Positions 40,496 through 51,317 are shown, counted from the first letter of the stretch. The stretch is DNA of 64,000 nt from Tetragenococcus halophilus subsp. halophilus DSM 20339 (GCF_003841405.1 NZ_PXYA01000003.1:434001-498000); one strand, 5' to 3'. The notes: generated by a model not told the origin, from the sequence alone. Program-made: numbers and translations.

Positions 40496-43400
40496 ACACT
40501 ATCTTTCCCTTCAACTGCAATTTGTCCATTTTCTCCTACATCTTTTAACCGAACCGAGACAATTTTAGAAACACCAGATTCTTCCATTGTAACCCCATAT
40601 AATACATTACAAGCTTCCATTGTTCCTTTTCGATGGGTTACAATAATAAATTGCGTGTTATTATTAAAAGTCTGTAAGTAATTAGCAAAGCGTAGTATAT
40701 TCGCTTCATCAAGTGCTGCTTCTACTTCATCCAATATACAAAAAGGAACGGGGCGTACTTGAATAATGGAAAAAAGTAACGCAATAGCAGTCAAGGCTCG
40801 TTCTCCTCCAGAAAGTAAACTTAAATTCTGTAATTTTTTGCCTGGTGGTTGTGCCTCAATTTCAATTCCTGTATTTAATAAATCATTAGGATCTGTCAAA
40901 AATAATTCAGCACGTCCGCCACCAAACATATTAGGGAAAACTACTTTAAATTGTTGTCGAATTTTTTCGAAAATATCCTTAAAACGAGTTTTCACTTCTT
41001 CATCCATTTCACCCATGGTAGTAAACAATTGATTTTTAGCTGCTAGTAAATCTTCTCTTTGCTTATGCAAAAAGTCATAACGCTGAGAAACTTCTTCATA
41101 TTGTTCAATCGCATTTAAATTTACTGGACCTAACTGTTCAATCTTATAACGTAAATGTTGAATCTGTTCTTTTGTTTCATCATTTTTTTCTACCGCTTGA
41201 TAGTCAGCTTCGGCTTTTTCAAAAGTGATATGATATTCTTCTTGTAAATAAGCAAGACGATGATCTAGTAAATTCTCTTGACGATTTTTAGCTACTTCAA
41301 CCGTTGTTTTTTCAGCTAATTTTTCTTTTTGTTCTTGGTTTAACTGACTCAAGCTTTCATCTTGTTCATTGATTTCTTGATACAAACGGTCACGTTTTTC
41401 TCTTTTATCACGTAATTTTACTTGCAGTTCATCTTTTTTTTCTGTTAAAGATGCAATTTGCTTTTGTAAAGATTCTTCGGATACTTCATGATCTGAAACG
41501 TTCGATGTTAAAGATGATAATTGCTTTTCCAATGTTTCTTTTCGCTGTGTTTGTTCTGAAAAAGATTGCTCATTTGTTTGAATCTGTTGTTTAAGTGTAT
41601 TTATTTGTTCTTTATTTACAGCAAGTGTTGCTTTTTTTTCAGACAATTCTTGACTAAGACTTTCTCGTCTTTTTTCTATTAAATCATCTTGTTCATTTAA
41701 GTCTTGCATTTCGTTTTGTAGTTTTTCTAGCTCTTTTCCTACATTTTCTTGCTGTTTTGTTAAGCTTTCTTTTTGTTCTGTATAACTATTGATAAAGTCT
41801 TGTACTTCACGATTTTCAAATTCATAAATTTTCTGCTCTTTATCCAAACGCTCAATTTCTTCCAAAATATGGTTCTTACGACTTTGTAATTCTTGTTCTT
41901 CTAAACGAGAAGATTCACTTTTTGTTCGCAAATTCTCCAGTTCTTTTTGACAATCTGTCGCTTGTTTTTGAAATTGTGCTACTTGTTTTTCAATTGTTTG
42001 TAATCTTTGGTCGCTGCGCTGCGCCTGTTCTTTTAGACTCTGGAGTTCATTTGCCTGACTAAATAAGTTTCCCTTATTGCCACGCTTAGTCGCGCCACCT
42101 GTCATAGAACCTCCAGCATTCATCACATCTCCACTCAAAGAAACCACTCGGTAACGAAATTGTACAGCGCGAGCAATAGCATTGGCACTTTCTAAATCGT
42201 TAGCGATCAAAGTTGTCCCTAATAAGTTCTGCATAATCGCAGAAAATTCTGCAGAAAACTGGACCAATTGGCTAGCAACGCCGATAAAACCATTAACACT
42301 TTGTGCTTGGTTCAATGCTGTAGTGGATATTTGTCGTGGCTTGATTGTAGTCATCGGCAAAAATGTTGCTCGTCCAGCTTGGCGCCTTTTCAAGAAGGTG
42401 ATCCCTTCTCTAGCAGCTACTTCATTTTCTACCACAATATGCTGTGCTTGCGCACCCAAAGCTGTTTCAATAGCCTGAGTATAATCGGATGGTACCTCAA
42501 TTAATTCAGCTACCGCTCCTGCAATACCCGAAAGTTCATTTTGTTGTTGCAAGACAACACGTACTCCTTGATAAAAGCCAGAATGATTTTCTTGAATATC
42601 TTGTAAAGATTTAATTCTAGCTTTAATTTGACGCGTTTCATCCATCAATTGATACATTTTCTTTTGTGCATCTTCATATTGTTTTTGATAGGATTGTTGT
42701 TTTTCTTGTAAACGAGCAAATTGTTTGTTTTCTTCAGATATTGTAGCTTGCAATTGCTCTAGCTGGTTACTTACTTCTGTAACACTTTCTTGTTTTTGCT
42801 GGTAATCTTTGTTTGCATTTTCTTGTTTTTCCAAAGAACTTTGGTTTTTAGCCACTTCTTGTGTATATTGCCGTTCAAGATATTTTAGCTCGTTACCAAT
42901 ATTGGCCTGTTCTTGCATCTGATCTACATATTTAGCCCGCAGTTCTTCGATTAATTCTTTCGTCGATTTTTGGTATTTTTGTAATTCCGCATTTGCTTGT
43001 TCTATTTCTTTTTCAACTGTTTGGGCAAAGCCATTTTTTTGCGATAACTTTTCTACCAAATTCGCTTTTTCTTTTTCTAAAGTGCTAATTTTTTCGTTTG
43101 TTTCCGTTAAGTTTTCTTGGTATTCTTGTGCGCTCTTTTGCGTATGCTTTGAACGTTCTTGTAATACCTCTTTTTGTCCTTCAGCTTGTTTTAACGCTTC
43201 AGCCAAAGAAACTTGACTCTGATTGTTTTCTTCTAACCATTGATCAAGATGACTACGTTTTTTACGCTGTTCTTGTAACTTACTTTCTTTTTCCTGAATT
43301 TGCCGTGCAAGAGCCGCCAACTGTTCGTTTAAACTTTCTAGTTGCTGTGCTGCTTGTTCAAAACCAGACTTTGCTTCCTTCATTTCAGCAACAGTATAAG

Positions 43401-44082
43401 CGACATCAATTTGAGTGAATTCTTCTTTTAATGATAAATACTGCTTGGCAATCTTACTCTGTTCTTTTAAAGGCGCCATCTGATCTTCTAGTTCATAGAC
43501 GATGTCTTGCACACGGCTTAAGTTATCTTCAGTTTCAAAAAGCTTTTGTTCCGCTTGTTTTTTTCGCTGTTTATATTTTAAAACACCCGCAGCTTCTTCA
43601 AAAATCCCTCGTCGATCTTGCGGCTTGCTCGCAAAAATAGCTTCGACTTTTCCTTGAGAAATGATGGAAAAAGACTCTTTTCCAAGCCCGGAATCCATAA
43701 ACAACTCTTGAATATCTTTTAGCCGACAAGCTTGTTTATTCAAAAAGAACTCACTTTCACCCGTTCGGTGTAAGCGGCGAGTAACATTTACTTCACTATA
43801 ATCCACTGGTAAATAATGGTCTGTATTGTCTAATATTACTGTGACTTCACTAATATTCAACGGTTTACGTGAATCCGAACCAGCAAAAATCACATCAGGC
43901 ATTTTTCCACCACGTAAATTGCGGGCAGATTGCTCGCCTAATACCCAGCGTACAGCTTCAGTTATATTGCTTTTTCCACTGCCGTTTGGACCAACAACGC
44001 CGGTTAGCCTATTTTCAAAGTCGATCACTGTACGGTCAGCAAATGATTTAAAACCGGCTAGTTCGATTTTTTTTAAATACAC
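40492..44082 (-). CDS. smc: chromosome condensation/segregation ATPase SMC
   Basis: Core of the SMC-ScpAB condensin that organises newly replicated origins. The 1,196 aa have an N-terminal Walker A 'GPNGSGKSN', two long coiled coils (about residues 170-500 and 670-1000), a hinge around 510-665 ending 'VMNAGGSMTGGA', and a C-terminal head with 'NLSLLSGGERALTAIALLF' and Walker B 'PFCILDEVEAALD'. Start codon GTG. It follows rnc by 9 bp. Confidence 0.97.
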   Translation of the reverse strand: MYLKKIELAGFKSFADRTVIDFENRLTGVVGPNGSGKSNITEAVRWVLGEQSARNLRGGKMPDVIFAGSDSRKPLNISEVTVILDNTDHYLPVDYSEVNVTRRLHRTGESEFFLNKQACRLKDIQELFMDSGLGKESFSIISQGKVEAIFASKPQDRRGIFEEAAGVLKYKQRKKQAEQKLFETEDNLSRVQDIVYELEDQMAPLKEQSKIAKQYLSLKEEFTQIDVAYTVAEMKEAKSGFEQAAQQLESLNEQLAALARQIQEKESKLQEQRKKRSHLDQWLEENNQSQVSLAEALKQAEGQKEVLQERSKHTQKSAQEYQENLTETNEKISTLEKEKANLVEKLSQKNGFAQTVEKEIEQANAELQKYQKSTKELIEELRAKYVDQMQEQANIGNELKYLERQYTQEVAKNQSSLEKQENANKDYQQKQESVTEVSNQLEQLQATISEENKQFARLQEKQQSYQKQYEDAQKKMYQLMDETRQIKARIKSLQDIQENHSGFYQGVRVVLQQQNELSGIAGAVAELIEVPSDYTQAIETALGAQAQHIVVENEVAAREGITFLKRRQAGRATFLPMTTIKPRQISTTALNQAQSVNGFIGVASQLVQFSAEFSAIMQNLLGTTLIANDLESANAIARAVQFRYRVVSLSGDVMNAGGSMTGGATKRGNKGNLFSQANELQSLKEQAQRSDQRLQTIEKQVAQFQKQATDCQKELENLRTKSESSRLEEQELQSRKNHILEEIERLDKEQKIYEFENREVQDFINSYTEQKESLTKQQENVGKELEKLQNEMQDLNEQDDLIEKRRESLSQELSEKKATLAVNKEQINTLKQQIQTNEQSFSEQTQRKETLEKQLSSLTSNVSDHEVSEESLQKQIASLTEKKDELQVKLRDKREKRDRLYQEINEQDESLSQLNQEQKEKLAEKTTVEVAKNRQENLLDHRLAYLQEEYHITFEKAEADYQAVEKNDETKEQIQHLRYKIEQLGPVNLNAIEQYEEVSQRYDFLHKQREDLLAAKNQLFTTMGEMDEEVKTRFKDIFEKIRQQFKVVFPNMFGGGRAELFLTDPNDLLNTGIEIEAQPPGKKLQNLSLLSGGERALTAIALLFSIIQVRPVPFCILDEVEAALDEANILRFANYLQTFNNNTQFIIVTHRKGTMEACNVLYGVTMEESGVSKIVSVRLKDVGENGQIAVEGKDSV

Positions 44083-44091
44083 CTAGGTTCC

Positions 44092-44787
44092 TCACTTACG
44101 TTCAAGATCGGCTAATGCATTAGCTGCCGCATCTTGTTCTGCTATTTTTTTCGATTTGCCGTGACCTTTACCGACTAATTCGTCATCACAATATACTTCA
44201 ATCCAAAAAAGACGCTCATGAGCAGGGCCTTCTTCTTTAACTAAACGATAGTCGATAATACGGTCTCCAGAACGCTGCAAAACTTCTTGCAGACGTGTTT
44301 TATAATCCATCTCATGTGAAAAAGTACCTGATACAACTTTAGGGTAAATAACCATCTCTAAGAATTTCTCAACTTTTTCTAAGCCTTGATCTATATACAA
44401 AGCGCCTAAAAAAGCTTCAAATAAATCACATAATAAAGCTAGACGCTGACGCCCACCGGAATGCTCTTCACCTTTACCAAGAGCGATATAACGATCAAAA
44501 TGACATTCCTTAGCAAATGACGCTAAGCTGTCTTCTCTTACAATCGCCGCTCTTAATTTTGTTAATGTTCCTTCTGGTACGTCTTGATACTGAAAGTATA
44601 AAAATCTAGAAACTAATAATTCTAAGACAGCATCTCCTAAAAATTCTAAACGTTCGTTATCTGATAATTGTAGTTGACGGTGCTCATTCACATAAGATGA
44701 ATGGGTAAATGCCTGATTTAACAAATTGACATCATGGAACACAATACTAAAGTTCTCTTTTAATTCTTTTAAAAACTGTTTGTCCAT
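44092..44787 (-). CDS. rnc: ribonuclease III
   Basis: Double-stranded-RNA endonuclease for rRNA and mRNA processing. The 231 aa include the catalytic signature 'NERLEFLGDAVLELL', the second acidic cluster 'LCDLFEAFLGALY' and a C-terminal dsRNA-binding domain ('DYKTRLQEVLQRSG' to 'KKIAEQDAAANAL'). ATG 44787 with AAGGAATGG upstream; the longer frame back to 44871 lacks a ribosome binding site. Confidence 0.96.
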   Translation of the reverse strand: MDKQFLKELKENFSIVFHDVNLLNQAFTHSSYVNEHRQLQLSDNERLEFLGDAVLELLVSRFLYFQYQDVPEGTLTKLRAAIVREDSLASFAKECHFDRYIALGKGEEHSGGRQRLALLCDLFEAFLGALYIDQGLEKVEKFLEMVIYPKVVSGTFSHEMDYKTRLQEVLQRSGDRIIDYRLVKEEGPAHERLFWIEVYCDDELVGKGHGKSKKIAEQDAAANALADLERK

Positions 44788-44932
44788 TTTTCCATTCCTT
44801 TTCTTTTTTGACCTTCTTACATTATACTGATTTTTACTAAATAATGAAATGATTGTGCGATAAGAAAGCAAAAAACTTTGGGGAAATTTATGGCTTTTTA
44901 TTTCAATAAAAAATCAGAAATTAAGCCCTAAT

Positions 44933-44961
44933 AAAAAAACGACCCTCATTAGAGGATCGAT
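44933..44961 (-). terminator. terminator of acpP
   Basis: On the minus strand CGATCCTC-TAAT-GAGGGTCG (plus 44940-44959) is followed by a T-run. It separates acpP from rnc, implying that rnc-smc can be transcribed separately or by read-through. Confidence 0.7.
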
Positions 44962-44967
44962 CGTTTA

Positions 44968-45210
44968 TTAGTTTAAATTTGAATTAATATAATCAACTGC
45001 TGCGCCAACCGTTTGAATTTGTTCTGCGTCTTCATCGGAAATTTCTGTACCGAATGCTTCTTCTAATTCTAACACAAATTCCATCACACTGATTGAATCA
45101 GCATTTAAGTCATCTTTAATACTCATGGATTCATTTACTTGATCAGCTGCCACTTCAAAGTGATTGGCGATCACTTCAGCTACTTTATTAAATATTTCAT
45201 CACGCGTCAA
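44968..45210 (-). CDS. acpP: acyl carrier protein
   Basis: Carries growing fatty acyl chains on a 4'-phosphopantetheine. The 80-aa acidic four-helix protein has the attachment serine in 'LNADSISVMEF' (DSI instead of the canonical DSL). It starts at TTG 45210, with GGAGGTGA 7 nt upstream. It lies 120 bp after plsX. A second ACP in the fatty-acid synthesis cluster is usual for enterococci, so this could be the PlsX-linked copy. Confidence 0.94.
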   Translation of the reverse strand: MTRDEIFNKVAEVIANHFEVAADQVNESMSIKDDLNADSISVMEFVLELEEAFGTEISDEDAEQIQTVGAAVDYINSNLN

Positions 45211-45329
45211 TTGTACTCACCTCCACGCCGTTATCATAGCAAGAAATAGCTACCCAATATTTTACGATTTTTTATATCGTTTGTCTATACTTTTTTCATT
45301 TTTGTAACAAAAGTTGCATTTTCATTACA

Positions 45330-46334
45330 TTAATTAGCTGCATCATCTCTTTCAAATTGTTCAGTTAGCTTTTCAACGACCTTTGTCTCCAACATCGTAT
45401 GGATCTGTCTAATTGTTGCCGCCACTGCTTCAGGTTCTGTTGCTCCGTGTGTTTTTATAACAGGAGACTTCACCCCGAATAAAACGGCGCCCCCGTATTT
45501 GGAATAATCCATTTCATTTTTTAAACCACCAAGTGCATTTTTTAATAATAAAGCGCCCAATTTTCCTTTGACGCCTTCATCAAGAATGGATTGTTTCAAC
45601 AGTTTAGTAATATTTAAAGCCGTTCCTTCGATTGATTTTAAGACAGCATTACCAGTAAACCCATCTGTCACAACAACATCAGCAACGCCATTTAAAATGT
45701 CGCGAGACTCAATATTTCCCACAAAATTAATGCTAGCTTCATTAGTCAAAAGCTCAAAAGCTTTTTTAGTTACTTCGCTGCCCTTAGATTCTTCTGTTCC
45801 ATTATTTAAAAGTCCTACTCGAGGATTTTCTACCTTTCGAACATTGGCTGCATAAAAAGATCCCAGAATACCGTATTTAAGCAAATGTTCCGCTTTATTT
45901 TCAGCATTAGCACCTAAATCCAGCATATCAAATCCTCTATTTTCACCAATAACAGGTAATGTTGACATTAAACCAGGACGTTCTATGCCTTTAATACGTC
46001 CTACAATAAATAAACCAGCAGCCAAAAGTGCACCTGTATTACCTGCAGAAAAACAAGCATCTGCTTCACCTTTTTTTACAGCTTGCGCCGCTAAAACCAT
46101 TGAAGCTTGTTTTTTGCGACGAATCGCGCGAACAGGTTCATCCTCACTATCTACCTTTTCATCTGTGTGGATAACCGTAATATTGCTTTCATCTGTTACA
46201 TATTTTTTAATTTCTGCTTCTTTTCCGTATAACTGAAATTCAAGCTCAGGAAAATCCTTTTTGGCTAACATTACACCAGAAACAATTGCTTCTGGTGCAT
46301 TATCGCCACCCATAGCATCTACTGCGATCTTCAC
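45330..46334 (-). CDS. plsX: phosphate acyltransferase PlsX
   Basis: Converts acyl-ACP to acyl-phosphate, the donor for PlsY in phospholipid synthesis. The 334 aa begin '[20 protein letters not shown]', with '[20 protein letters not shown]' and '[18 protein letters not shown]' as later family blocks. Start codon GTG, with AAAGGTG upstream. It lies 56 bp after recG in the conserved lipid/repair cluster. Confidence 0.96.
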   Translation of the reverse strand: MKIAVDAMGGDNAPEAIVSGVMLAKKDFPELEFQLYGKEAEIKKYVTDESNITVIHTDEKVDSEDEPVRAIRRKKQASMVLAAQAVKKGEADACFSAGNTGALLAAGLFIVGRIKGIERPGLMSTLPVIGENRGFDMLDLGANAENKAEHLLKYGILGSFYAANVRKVENPRVGLLNNGTEESKGSEVTKKAFELLTNEASINFVGNIESRDILNGVADVVVTDGFTGNAVLKSIEGTALNITKLLKQSILDEGVKGKLGALLLKNALGGLKNEMDYSKYGGAVLFGVKSPVIKTHGATEPEAVAATIRQIHTMLETKVVEKLTEQFERDDAAN

Positions 46335-46390
46335 TTTATTTGCACACCTTTCCTTTTCTGATTCATCTTTTTTTAGTATAGCATAAAGCT

Positions 46391-48421
46391 TTAATCAAAA
46401 AACTGGTTCTCTGGATCCTTTTCTTTTAAATAAGCAAGCAAGCCTGCATATTCAGGTAATAATTGCCAATTTTTTTTATGCCATAAACTTTGTGCTTCAT
46501 CTTTGGCTACTTCTAAGATATTAGCGTCAGCTACAATATCAGCTGCGACAAACTCAGGCAGGCCGGATTGTTTAAAGCCAAATACTTCTCCAGGACCACG
46601 TAATTCCAAATCTTTTTGACTTAAAAGAAAACCATTGTTGGTTTCAGTCATAATTTTCATACGTTCTTTGCCTAATTCATTTTTAGGATTAGCCACTAAG
46701 ATACAAGAAGAAGCTTGCTGTCCTCTTCCTACCCTTCCTCGCAACTGGTGCAACTGCGCTAAGCCAAAACGATCCGCGTCTATAATAAGCATTGTTGTCG
46801 CATTTGGAACATCAACACCTACTTCAATCACTGTCGTTGAAACGAGCACTTGAATTTCATTATCTTTAAATGCTCCCATGATCTCTTCTTTTTCCTCAGC
46901 TTTTATTTTCCCGTGAAGTAAGCCTACGACAAAGTTAGGAGAAAAGAAATCTTTCAATTCTTCGTATAACTCTACAGCATTTTGCACGTCCAAGCTTTCA
47001 GATTCTTCGATCAAGGGACAAATTACATACATTTGCTGCCCTTTTTCCAATTCTAAGCGCGCATTTTTTAAAGCATCTTCCAATTGCCCACGTTTGATCC
47101 AATGTGTTTTAACAGGAAGCCTTCCCGCAGGCATTTCATCGATAACCGAAACATCCATTTCACCATAAGCAGTAATTGCTAAAGTACGCGGGATAGGTGT
47201 TGCGGTCATAAATAAGACGTCCGGCTGAAAGCCTTTTTCTCTTAAGCCGCGGCGTTGATTGACCCCAAAACGATGTTGCTCGTCAGTAATTACCAAACCC
47301 AGATTAGAAAAGTCTACCCCTTCTTGAATCAAAGAGTGTGTCCCAACCACAACATCGATTTCTCCTTGTTGTAGTTTTTCAATAATTTCTTGTCTTTCTT
47401 TTGCTTTTGTCGAACTTGTCAAAAGCGCAGTATGTATTTCCAGAGGATCAAACAATTGGTTCAAACTCGCTAAATGCTGCTGCGCCAAAATTTCAGTGGG
47501 CACCATTAAAGCACCTTGAAAGCCCGCTGTAACAGCCGCATATAAAGCAATCGCCGCAACAACTGTCTTTCCGCTTCCTACATCACCTTGTAATAAGCGT
47601 TGCATATGTTTAGCTTGTAAAAAGTCCCGACAAATCTCATTAGTTACGCGTTTTTGCGCATTGGTTAATGAGAAAGGTAATTTTTGCGTAAATGCTTTTA
47701 CCCGTTCTACATCATAATCAATGACGATACCATGTTTTTCTGATTTTTCTTCTTTTTTTAGACCTTGAATTTTCATTTGAAATAAGAAGAATTCCTCAAA
47801 CACTACACGTCGCTTCGCTTGATGATGTTCTTCTGGCGTATTGGGAAAATGCATCGCATACATCGCTTCTTTTTTTTCCATTAGACGATATTTTTCAATT
47901 AAAGATAGTGGAAGATTTTCTTCAATTTGATCGCCAAAGTGAACAAAGGCTTTTTTTATCAAATCAACTAATGTTTGTTGTCGTACCGCTTTACTAACAT
48001 GATAAATAGGCGCAAAATCGCCTTCTTGTTTAGCGCCAAGTATTTTCATCCCTGTTAATGATTTACGTTTACCATCCCACTTACCAAAAACAGCAATATC
48101 TTCAGAAAGGACGATTTTATCCTTTAAGTAAGGCTGGTTAAAAAAAGAAACGCTAAAAACATCATGATCTTGCATCATACGAAATTGCAATCTTGATTTT
48201 TTATAACCAAAACGATTAACAACTGGAGGAGAGACTACGACTCCTTTGATCGTCACTTTTTCTTGGTCATTGATTTCTGCCAAATTTCTTTCTTTGATAT
48301 CATCATAACGAAACGGATAGTAGTTCAACAGATTCTCAATTGTCTCAATGCCCAAGTCAGCCAAGGCTTGCGCACGTTTTTCTCCTACCCCACTAAGTTT
48401 TGTAATTGGTTCTTGCAACAT
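46391..48421 (-). CDS. recG: ATP-dependent DNA helicase RecG
   Basis: Rescues stalled forks and branch-migrates junctions. The 676 aa include an N-terminal wedge/OB domain, helicase motif I '[14 protein letters not shown]', Ia '[13 protein letters not shown]', II '[13 protein letters not shown]' (DEQH), III '[11 protein letters not shown]' and VI '[15 protein letters not shown]', then the C-terminal TRG region. ATG 48421 follows GGTGAT; the longer frame to 48469 is rejected. Confidence 0.97.
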   Translation of the reverse strand: MLQEPITKLSGVGEKRAQALADLGIETIENLLNYYPFRYDDIKERNLAEINDQEKVTIKGVVVSPPVVNRFGYKKSRLQFRMMQDHDVFSVSFFNQPYLKDKIVLSEDIAVFGKWDGKRKSLTGMKILGAKQEGDFAPIYHVSKAVRQQTLVDLIKKAFVHFGDQIEENLPLSLIEKYRLMEKKEAMYAMHFPNTPEEHHQAKRRVVFEEFFLFQMKIQGLKKEEKSEKHGIVIDYDVERVKAFTQKLPFSLTNAQKRVTNEICRDFLQAKHMQRLLQGDVGSGKTVVAAIALYAAVTAGFQGALMVPTEILAQQHLASLNQLFDPLEIHTALLTSSTKAKERQEIIEKLQQGEIDVVVGTHSLIQEGVDFSNLGLVITDEQHRFGVNQRRGLREKGFQPDVLFMTATPIPRTLAITAYGEMDVSVIDEMPAGRLPVKTHWIKRGQLEDALKNARLELEKGQQMYVICPLIEESESLDVQNAVELYEELKDFFSPNFVVGLLHGKIKAEEKEEIMGAFKDNEIQVLVSTTVIEVGVDVPNATTMLIIDADRFGLAQLHQLRGRVGRGQQASSCILVANPKNELGKERMKIMTETNNGFLLSQKDLELRGPGEVFGFKQSGLPEFVAADIVADANILEVAKDEAQSLWHKKNWQLLPEYAGLLAYLKEKDPENQFFD

Positions 48422-48440
48422 TTTATCACCAACTTTCGAA

Positions 48441-48602
48441 AAAGAGGCTGAAACAAAAGATTTCAGCAACGATCAAATCCGAACGACTAGAGAATTACTC
48501 TGACAGTCTTAGTCGCCCTCATCGCTAAAAAATCGGCGAACTGTTGGAACAACTCATCTTTTATGATTCATTGCTGGAAATGACTAATGTTCCAGCCTCT
48601 AT
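48441..48602. repeat. compound hairpin repeat between fakA and recG
   Basis: Outer arms AGAGGCTGAAAC (48443-48454) and GTTCCAGCCTCT (48589-48600) and inner arms TTTCAGCAA (48461-48469)/TTGCTGGAA (48571-48579) form a nested hairpin. The AGAGGCTG outer arm is shared with the element at 53756-53987, so the two are diverged copies of one intergenic repeat family. It may act as a transcript end or RNA-stability structure. Confidence 0.65.
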
Positions 48603-48634
48603 CTAACTTTTAACGTTTTTTTAGAGTTGTCTTA

Positions 48635-50311
48635 TTATTCAGCTGAAAAAAGATAAGGATAAACAGGTTGATTTCCTTCATGAATTTCTACTTCTAATTC
48701 ACTATCAACTGCTAAGACAGCTTCTTCTAGTTTTTTGGCATCTTTTTGTGAACCATCTTCTCCAATGATGATGGTAATGATTTCTGCATCTTCTGTGACC
48801 ATTTGTTTCAAAGTCTCTTTAGCAGAAGTTAACATATCCGCTTCTGATACGACAATTTTTCCATCGACCATACCTAAGAAGTCGTCTTTTTTGATATTAA
48901 TTCCTTCAATACTCGAATCACGAATCGCGTGAGTAATAGAGCCAGAAACAACGGTATCAAGCATTTGTACCATTGCATCTTTATTTTCTTTTAAAGACTG
49001 ACGCTCATTAAAAGCTAACATAGCTGTCATCCCTTGAGAAATGGTCTTAGAAGGTACCACTTCCACAGGGATTTCAACTACTTCTGCTGCTTGCTTAGCT
49101 GCCATAAAAATATTTTTATTATTTGGTAAGATGATCACCTGATCAGCATTGACCTCTTTAATAGCGTTTATGACATCTTCAGTACTTGGATTCATGGTCT
49201 GTCCACCAGAAATCACATATTTAGCACCCAAACTTTCAAAAAGTTCTTTAACGCCATTACCCGCAGCAACAGTAATAATAGCATAGGCACAACGTGGTTG
49301 CTGTTGCGCGTTAGCTTCGTCTTCTTCATCTTTATTTAAAATGGTTTCATGCTGCAAACGCATATTGTCAACTTTTATCTTGATCAATGATCCAAATTTT
49401 TGGCCATAGTTCATTACTTCGCCTGGATATTCTGTATGTACATGGACCTTGATTACTTCATCATCATTGACAACTAACAAAGAATCTCCCAGTTCATTTA
49501 AATAATTCCGAAAGCTATCATAATCAAATTCGCTTTCTACCGTAGGGCCTTCTCCGATCTCAATCATGATTTCAGTACAATAGCCGTATTTAATTTCATC
49601 TGTTGACATCTGCCCTTGTACGCTACGATGATGTTCTGCATTCACTAATTCGTCCATAGCAGCTGGTGATACAAAAGGATCTTCTCCCTCATATTCTCCA
49701 TTTAGTGCATTTAAAAAACCTTCATAAATAAACAACAGACCTTGTCCACCACTATCAACAACACCAACTTCTTTTAAAACCGGCAATAAATCTGGTGTTT
49801 TATCTAAAGCTTTTTTTCCACCTTTTACAATAGCGGTCATAACCTCCACACAATCATCAGAAGAGGCTGCTTTTTTTTCGCCATATTCAGCTGCAATCCT
49901 TGCAACTGTCAAAATCGTACCTTCAACTGGTTTCATTACCGCTTTATAAGCTGTATTGACACCATGTTTAAAGGCCTGTGCTAAATCATTAGCCGATAAA
50001 ACATCCAATTCCCCAATTTGCTTACTAAAACCACGGAATAATTGAGATAAAATAACACCTGAATTACCTCTTGCACCCATTAAAAGTCCTTTTGAAAGGC
50101 AATCAGCTAGCTCTCCTATGTTGTCTGACATTGAATCAGACACCGCCTTAGCGCCGCTGGTCATTGATAAATTCATATTCGTACCAGTATCGCCGTCTGG
50201 TACTGGAAATACATTTAACGAATTAACAAATTCTGCATTTGTTTGAAGACGATTCGCGCCTGCTTGAACCATTTCTTGAAATTGGCTTGCGCTAATATCC
50301 GTTACTTTCAC
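48635..50311 (-). CDS. fakA: fatty acid kinase catalytic subunit FakA (DAK2/YloV)
   Basis: With a FakB fatty-acid-binding protein it phosphorylates exogenous fatty acids for phospholipid synthesis. The 558 aa have an N-terminal DhaL-type kinase domain ('FPVPDGDTGTNMNLSM', 'GARGNSGVILSQLFRGFS'), a central YloV region and a C-terminal DegV-like domain. Start codon GTG behind AAGGAGG. It lies 52 bp after yloU, and plsX in the same cluster continues the pathway. Confidence 0.95.
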   Translation of the reverse strand: MKVTDISASQFQEMVQAGANRLQTNAEFVNSLNVFPVPDGDTGTNMNLSMTSGAKAVSDSMSDNIGELADCLSKGLLMGARGNSGVILSQLFRGFSKQIGELDVLSANDLAQAFKHGVNTAYKAVMKPVEGTILTVARIAAEYGEKKAASSDDCVEVMTAIVKGGKKALDKTPDLLPVLKEVGVVDSGGQGLLFIYEGFLNALNGEYEGEDPFVSPAAMDELVNAEHHRSVQGQMSTDEIKYGYCTEIMIEIGEGPTVESEFDYDSFRNYLNELGDSLLVVNDDEVIKVHVHTEYPGEVMNYGQKFGSLIKIKVDNMRLQHETILNKDEEDEANAQQQPRCAYAIITVAAGNGVKELFESLGAKYVISGGQTMNPSTEDVINAIKEVNADQVIILPNNKNIFMAAKQAAEVVEIPVEVVPSKTISQGMTAMLAFNERQSLKENKDAMVQMLDTVVSGSITHAIRDSSIEGINIKKDDFLGMVDGKIVVSEADMLTSAKETLKQMVTEDAEIITIIIGEDGSQKDAKKLEEAVLAVDSELEVEIHEGNQPVYPYLFSAE

Positions 50312-50363
50312 TGGTAATCCTCCTTAAGTTACAATCGCTGAATATTCAGCTAGTTTTCTGCCT

Positions 50364-50726
50364 TTAATCAGGCAAGACCCGAACACCCTGAACAAAAACA
50401 TTCACTGAATTAGCAACAACGCCAAGCATTGTTTCAAGGTTATATTTTACTTTTTCTTGCACATTACGTGAAACTTCTGAGATTTTGGTGCCATAACTTA
50501 CGATTGTGTATACGTCAACGGCGATACCATTTTCTTCTTGTCGTACCACAACACCACGTGCGTAGTTTTCTTTACGTAAGATTTCATTAATGTTATCTTT
50601 GAGCTGGTTTTTACTAGCCATACCCACGATACCAAAAACATCAGTTGCCGCACCACCGACAACTGTTGCAATGACTTCATTTGTTATTTCAATGGTTCCT
50701 ATCGATGTATTTATTTTTACAGCCAT
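50364..50726 (-). CDS. yloU: Asp23/Gls24-family protein YloU
   Basis: A 120-aa cytoplasmic protein of the alkaline-shock/general-stress family ('INTSIGTIEITNEVIATVVG', 'YGTKISEVSRNVQEKVKYNL'). It is always found upstream of fakA in Firmicutes; its function is uncertain, possibly linked to fatty-acid metabolism or the envelope. ATG 50726 follows AAGGAGG; a longer frame to 50780 is rejected. Confidence 0.93.
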   Translation of the reverse strand: MAVKINTSIGTIEITNEVIATVVGGAATDVFGIVGMASKNQLKDNINEILRKENYARGVVVRQEENGIAVDVYTIVSYGTKISEVSRNVQEKVKYNLETMLGVVANSVNVFVQGVRVLPD

Positions 50727-51038
50727 GATAAGCCTCCTTAGCCGACAAGCCGTCCATTTTATACTACAATATTTTAACACAGCCCACCTCTAAATAAAAG
50801 AAGATGGCCTATCTTAACAAGCTATTAGTAAAATGGCGGTAAGTTTATAAAAATCCAAAGCTGTTTTTTATTCATATAATATCAAAACTGAAATTAGTTG
50901 ATATAATGTAGAAAGTTACTCCTATAGAATTAATTTAATAGATAACTAAATCCTTCAATTATTTTCATAAAAAATTTCATAACCTTGTCTAATTTACAAT
51001 GTTACAGGGAAAAAGTCAATGTAAGAAGAAAATATTAC

Positions 51039-51067
51039 TTGCAAACAGCGCAAAATTGTGCTAAATT
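51039..51067 (+). promoter_or_regulatory. promoter of rpmB
   Basis: TTGCAA (51039-51044), a 17-bp spacer, TAAATT (51062-51067), about 60 bp before the ATG. The rest of the divergent yloU-rpmB gap (50727-51038) is AT-rich and shows nothing further I can name. Confidence 0.6.
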
Positions 51068-51126
51068 CAACTAGTATGAGCGAAAAAACAAGCGCTCCTA
51101 GTTCAAGGCAAAGGAGGAAACTACAC

Positions 51127-51315
51127 ATGTCAAAAGTATGTTATTATACAGGTCGTAAAACAAAAAGTGGCAATAATCGTTCGCATGCGATGAACGCTAC
51201 TAAACGTAGTGTTAAACCTAACTTACAAAAAGTCCGCATTTTGGAAAACGGCAAGCAAAAAAAAGTTTGGGTATCAGCTCGTGCTTTGAAATCTGGAAAA
51301 GTGGAGCGAGTATAA
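51127..51315 (+). CDS. rpmB: 50S ribosomal protein L28
   Basis: A 62-aa basic ribosomal protein with the start '[20 protein letters not shown]' and end '[15 protein letters not shown]'. It has a single cysteine, so it is the zinc-free form. ATG 51127 follows AAAGGAGGAAA; a longer frame from 51058 is not supported. The last codons form the left copy of the 21-bp direct repeat that brackets the AbiE island, and the gene remains intact. Confidence 0.97.
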   Translation: MSKVCYYTGRKTKSGNNRSHAMNATKRSVKPNLQKVRILENGKQKKVWVSARALKSGKVERV

Positions 51316-51317
51316 TT
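51297..51317 (+). repeat. left attachment-like direct repeat (attL) in rpmB 3' end
   Basis: A 21-bp sequence covering the last six rpmB codons, the stop and two more bases is repeated exactly and in the same orientation at 53721-53741. The pattern is that of site-specific integration into the 3' end of a conserved gene. Confidence 0.85.
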
